NCBI GenBank assembly: GCA_020747065.1
Contig: JAGMVK010000007.1
Span: forward strand, 2,604,001 to 2,668,000
From: Cadophora sp. MPI-SDFR-AT-0126
Taxonomy: Eukaryota > Ascomycota > Leotiomycetes > Helotiales > Ploettnerulaceae
Direction: 5' to 3'
Length of the DNA: 64,000 nucleotides
The translations under genes and the position numbers were made by a program. The notes beneath the pieces were generated by a model, which searched no databases, was not told the DNA's origin, and saw only the letters and a program-made list of their open reading frames with translations. Below, piece by piece: positions 60,142-64,000 of the stretch; positions within the stretch are counted from its first letter, which is position 1, and the number at the start of each line of letters is the position of its first letter.

Positions 60142-61111
60142 GGCTGCTTAAGTTTGGAGGAACCTGAGAAGTGTCTGATACTAGTTGATTGTTGTTCTGA
60201 TGTGGATGCCGAGTGACTATTTGAAGTGCGAGCAACTTCTACACAGGTTTGGGGAAATTCAGAGAGCCTATATACGACGTGTTGTAGTACACGATGATGA
60301 GATGAGATAAGCTCGCCGACTTCAGATAAGGTCGTCTTGTGCTCCCCCATTTTTGGCTATTGTGCACGACACGTGATCGAATACCCGACTCTCCATTGAG
60401 CGTCAGCTCTGGCTTGTTGTCAGTCTCACGACAGCCTGTGCTAAGTGTCATACGACGAGAAAAGTGATTGATCATAATGACATCCCTTGTTTTCGTCCCG
60501 AGTGAGAAAGACTGCTCATGCTCTGACGCACTACCCCATTTTTCAAGCGTTTGTATCACCAAAAGCCATCTGCTGAATGCCCAGCCTGGAGCCCAAGTGA
60601 TCGGCTGGTAAGTTTACTATGGGCTCCAAAGAAAATCTTGTCGTTCACTCAGGACATCCAATCTCTGTCATTTACGACATTCCCCGGGGGAAAGATTCAA
60701 TGCTGTTTATAGCACTCGCTTAATTTCTGACTCAGAAATACCAATGCAGCGAAAATTTCTGAATATGATAGCTGGAGATATGCATAGGAAACATCCAGTT
60801 GGACCACTTATTGAGAAATTAGTCACATTGCATTCCCAGTTGAAGGGGGAAGAATACTGCATACATGCAGACTGACAGACCTTCTGTTGACAAGTGAATA
60901 TGTATCACCAGGGATGGAGGACAATGCAGTAGAGGAACCAACAATGTAGAGGTACTGCCATTAAGTGAACTGAAGTCTATGAGTAAAAATCTAAAAAGGA
61001 AATAAGTTCGCCTCTAATCCACCGAGTTCATCAAGACTGACAGTAACAAGACCACAAGGGCTAGAGATGAGACAGAAAACAATCTCAAAGTTGAATCCCT
61101 CCAACAAATCA
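60142..61111. other. intergenic, no gene seen
   Basis: About 1 kb upstream of the CmcJ-like gene and after the end of the next minus-strand gene. No feature was recognised. Confidence 0.5.
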
Positions 61112-62350
61112 TCATGGCCCACCACTAGCTCCCGCACTCATAACCGCAATCTGCGCCCCCCTCAACCGATCAACCTCCTTCTTCAACATAACCAAACAAG
61201 TAACCACAACCGTAACCTCATCAACCAGAACCTCCTTCTCCCCTTCCCCATCTACTCCCTCTCCCACTACGCCACCCACGACCCTCTCCAAGCAACACTC
61301 CAACCTCCCTCCATTCCCCGCACTCGCCCCTCTACTCCCAGGTGTCCTCGTCTCCTCGTTACGAATCAACTGTGCGACTCTCACCCTCCTAACTTCCTTC
61401 TCTCTACCTTTCGCATCAACTTCTTTGAAGACTTTCTCGAGAACGAGGAGGTTATCGGGTTTGATGGTTGTGGTGGTATGTGGAGAGGCGGAAGAGGTGG
61501 TATCTGAGGATGATGAGGTGGTTGGGGAGGAGAGGAATGATAATTTCTCTTTGCGGCTGCAGTACCGCCATTCAAAGGAGCCGTGGCGAGGGGAGGTGAA
61601 TGCGATGGTGCGGCCGATGAGATGTCGGCTGGTTAGGGGAAACTCCACGGCATCCGTAATGGTGGAATTGCTAAAGGCCGATGGTGCTGATGAGGATGTG
61701 GCAACGGAGGAGTTGTCCAGGGGAATTGCATGTGTTGTAACTTTCTCGTCACTCTTCTTTCCATGATCATCTTCATGCGAGGATTTCCGGCTGTTGTTCT
61801 GGGAAGTAGATCCACAATCAGACTCAATAGCATTGTCCTCATCGGACTCCGCAAGCACCTGTCCTGGCTCGTCCCCTCCGATCCTTACAACAGGTGGTCT
61901 CCCCGGCCCAAATCTGTACTTCGTCCTCGCTACTGCCTTGCTCTGCTCATCCTCAGCATCAACCAAGTAACAGCTCCCACTCTTCCTCTGCGGTCTAATC
62001 GATAGCCATTTCGGGCGTTGCGTCTTGCCCTCTCCATCACACGCAAAGATCGGAATGCAGAGATCTTTGGCTGAGGTGGGTAACGAGATGACGTCTTTGC
62101 CGACGGTTTGGATTTGTAGGATCGTGGTAGGCGCGAAAGGTTGGTTGGTGGTTGAGGGGAGGAGATCCTGTGTGGTGGATGCGATGGATGGTGCGTAGGA
62201 TGAGTAGGAGGGCGGTAAGGTGGAATTGGATGTTGTGGAGAATAGAGACGGTGTGTAGCGTTTGTTGGAGAGGGAGAGGCGGTGGAGGGGGATAGAGGTG
62301 GAAATTGGTGGTTCTGTAGTTGTTGTTGTTGATGTTCCGGATTTGGACAT
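61112..62350 (-). CDS. unrecognised Ser/Thr-rich protein
   Basis: Intronless, 412 residues. The first ~80 residues are Ser/Thr-rich low complexity. A possible folded region follows (WLSIRPQRKSGSCYLVD, ARTKYRFGPGRPP), then an acidic/Ser-rich linker. A second region (SRHLIGRTIAFTSPRHGSFEWRYCSRKEK, DNLLVLEKVFKEV) follows, and a C-terminal helix rich in Val/Leu (VTVVVTCLVMLKKEVDRLRG). The two blocks resemble the layout of tubby-like fungal proteins of unknown function, but I would not assign a family. No signal peptide. Confidence 0.68.
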   Translation of the reverse strand: MSKSGTSTTTTTEPPISTSIPLHRLSLSNKRYTPSLFSTTSNSTLPPSYSSYAPSIASTTQDLLPSTTNQPFAPTTILQIQTVGKDVISLPTSAKDLCIPIFACDGEGKTQRPKWLSIRPQRKSGSCYLVDAEDEQSKAVARTKYRFGPGRPPVVRIGGDEPGQVLAESDEDNAIESDCGSTSQNNSRKSSHEDDHGKKSDEKVTTHAIPLDNSSVATSSSAPSAFSNSTITDAVEFPLTSRHLIGRTIAFTSPRHGSFEWRYCSRKEKLSFLSSPTTSSSSDTTSSASPHTTTTIKPDNLLVLEKVFKEVDAKGREKEVRRVRVAQLIRNEETRTPGSRGASAGNGGRLECCLERVVGGVVGEGVDGEGEKEVLVDEVTVVVTCLVMLKKEVDRLRGAQIAVMSAGASGGP

Positions 62351-63025
62351 TGTGGGCGAAGGGATGCTTTCTTGACTCTTGTTATTGAAGTTGTTGGCTC
62401 TTGTAGTTCTCGGCCCTGAAAATTAAAAAAAATGTGTATTTCGTACGCTCTATGTCGTTGGAAGCGATGAAGACTTGAAAGCAATGTTCTCCATGGCAGC
62501 CCCTCAATATATATCTCGCGGAACTCCACTGAATGGTACTCTCGTCACACATCAAACTTCGTCCTAGCCCCCTCCCCTGCGCCTTGCGATTCCGCCCGTC
62601 ACAGGCACCGATACTTGGCGGAAGGCTTAGCCCCTCGCTCGCCTCTGACGCAAAAGGGTCGCGATACGGAAAGCGAAAAGACACGGCAGCAAGCGATCCA
62701 ATCAATCTCCCTGATCAACTTCCCTGAGATCTGGGAACGTCAGGCGGGGCATCTGTCTCCCGCTGCTTATTTCTCGATCCAATCTTCCACTTTGGGGATT
62801 TTGGGAGGAGCAGGGATCTTCGGATTGAGCTGAATCGTGGTTGGCTATGGGTGGGGTGCGATTTTGAAGTCTGGTGGGTTTTGAGGCTGGCTGTGCAGTA
62901 CACAGATTCGCCGAGATGGGCGATGAAGAGACCTCGCAGGGTGACTTGATAGAAGAATTCGGGAGGTGTGGTGAGCTTGTAATCAATTTTTTTTTAGAGG
63001 GGTGCCATGGCACAGAGTAAGGAAA
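62351..63025. other. intergenic, no gene seen
   Basis: Upstream of the unrecognised Ser/Thr-rich gene. Short open frames only; a run of nine T at 62987-62995. Confidence 0.5.
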
Positions 63026-63981
63026 TCACTCATAAACGCCAGTATAAAGTCTGCCCTTGTGGACTTCCTGCTCAACCCATAACGTCCACTTGAAGTACTC
63101 CATCATATCAGCCGGAATGTTCGAATGCAAGCTTGACAGCCATCCAATCGTAGGGTTTGATCTTGTTGGATCATCGTACTTTTCATCTGGATTGACGAGC
63201 TGACGATGCGCTCGTTCGCTGTTTGTGATTGGAGTCATCTGCCGTATAGTAAGTGTCTCTCCGATTACTACGGACGATCTGTGACATGAAAACTGACAAT
63301 GAGTTGCATAGACACGAAATGCGCTTGTATCAACTTTCCGATTGTGTTTTTGGGGTTGATGAAATGGACGAAATCTTCTTGTGACAGTAGCATGAACATC
63401 CCATAGTATTTCCGCAACTCCATGTAAGCTGCGACCATCATCAGCAGATATCTCATCGAATGTTCAAAGGCAGATATACCATCCTGAGACGAGGTCACCA
63501 AATTTCGCGCCATACTCAACAGCGCTCCGTAAAGCATTAGTTCATATCCTCTCTCGCATAAGAAACCAAACTTCTCCAGCGACCTACAAGCCGCCCTCGA
63601 TACATCTGTATGAACAAGCGGTGCCAATTTCAGTGCAGGGCCAATGAATTCCATCTGTTCATCTCCAAAAGCTTTCTCGAACAAGAACTTCATCCGCCCT
63701 TGTCCCATCTTCATCCCAATAGCAACAGTGCCCCGGATGAAAGACATGTATTCACCGAGACCGTCGGTTATGAATACGGAGTGGAAGAGAAGTGCGAAAC
63801 ATGTAGCTAGCATCGCATTACCTTGTAAGTAGGTTTTGATGCCATTGTCGATGGCTTTATTGAGTGATTCGATAGACTTCACTCGATGGGTCATCGCGAT
63901 CACTTTCATCTCTGGTTCGTCTTTTTTGGCAGCGATGTCTGCGGCTGACAGAGCAAGCATGGCGTGGAGAAGGAAATCAAA
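63026..63981 (-). CDS. fungal transcription factor, C-terminal part
   Basis: The C-terminal domain of a Zn2Cys6-type regulator whose 5' exons lie beyond base 64000. Minus-strand exons are 63981-63298 (acceptor TTTTTAG at 63982) and 63238-63026, with a 59-bp intron. The visible 298 residues start FDFLLHAMLALSAADIA, the usual start of the Fungal_trans_2-like domain, and include TYLQGNAMLATCFALLFHS and MTPITNSERAHRQLV near the end. The zinc cluster is not in the window, so class is inferred from the domain type. Confidence 0.8.
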
Positions 63982-64000
63982 CTAAAAAGTCAGTGGCTGT

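Overview
The window is nuclear DNA of a filamentous ascomycete (Pezizomycotina). Most genes are split by 46-96 bp GT-AG introns, often with CTAAC or CTGAC-type branch points. The gene set is typical of such fungi: Zn2Cys6 regulators, a GH95 fucosidase, UstYa-type proteins, a ferric reductase-like oxidoreductase and secreted Cys-rich proteins. A leotiomycete is a guess. Exon joins were worked out by hand from splice signals and reading phase.

Layout. 1-2462: 3' part of a GH95 alpha-L-fucosidase. 2.5-5.0 kb: gene-poor and AT-rich, with a decayed Zn2Cys6 fragment. 5061-6720: unrecognised gene A, a divergent relative of gene B at 18774-20317. 7675-12253: divergent arsenite methyltransferase and cobalamin-independent methionine synthase. 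12.3-17.9 kb: gene-poor, with possible gene relics. 18.2-20.3 kb: gene B, with three predicted 5'-leader introns. 21.7-28.4 kb: mitochondrial glycerol-3-phosphate dehydrogenase, an aldo-keto reductase and a one-pass membrane protein.

29.7-41.2 kb is the most interesting part: a candidate dikaritin-type RiPP cluster (ribosomally made, Kex2-processed repeat peptide). It holds two divergently transcribed UstYa-type proteins, each with two HxxHC motifs. A 128-residue secreted precursor carries six tandem 14-16-residue units separated by Arg-Arg. A ferric reductase-like flavo-heme oxidoreductase is divergent from the precursor, followed by a GNAT acetyltransferase and a Zn2Cys6 regulator. An 8-bp motif recurs in both divergent promoters, and a short TA-flanked inverted-repeat element lies upstream of the regulator. 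No tyrosinase or P450 is seen, so the enzyme set differs from the ustiloxin cluster.

41.3-46 kb: small unrecognised genes. 46.4-60.1 kb: two paralogous secreted Cys-rich proteins, the second frameshifted, on either side of a Zn2Cys6 regulator, an NAD(P)-binding epimerase-like protein and an Old Yellow Enzyme gene with a one-base frameshift. A sugar transporter and a GA4-desaturase/CmcJ-like protein follow. 61.1-64 kb: a low-complexity unrecognised protein and the 3' part of a fungal transcription factor that continues past the window.
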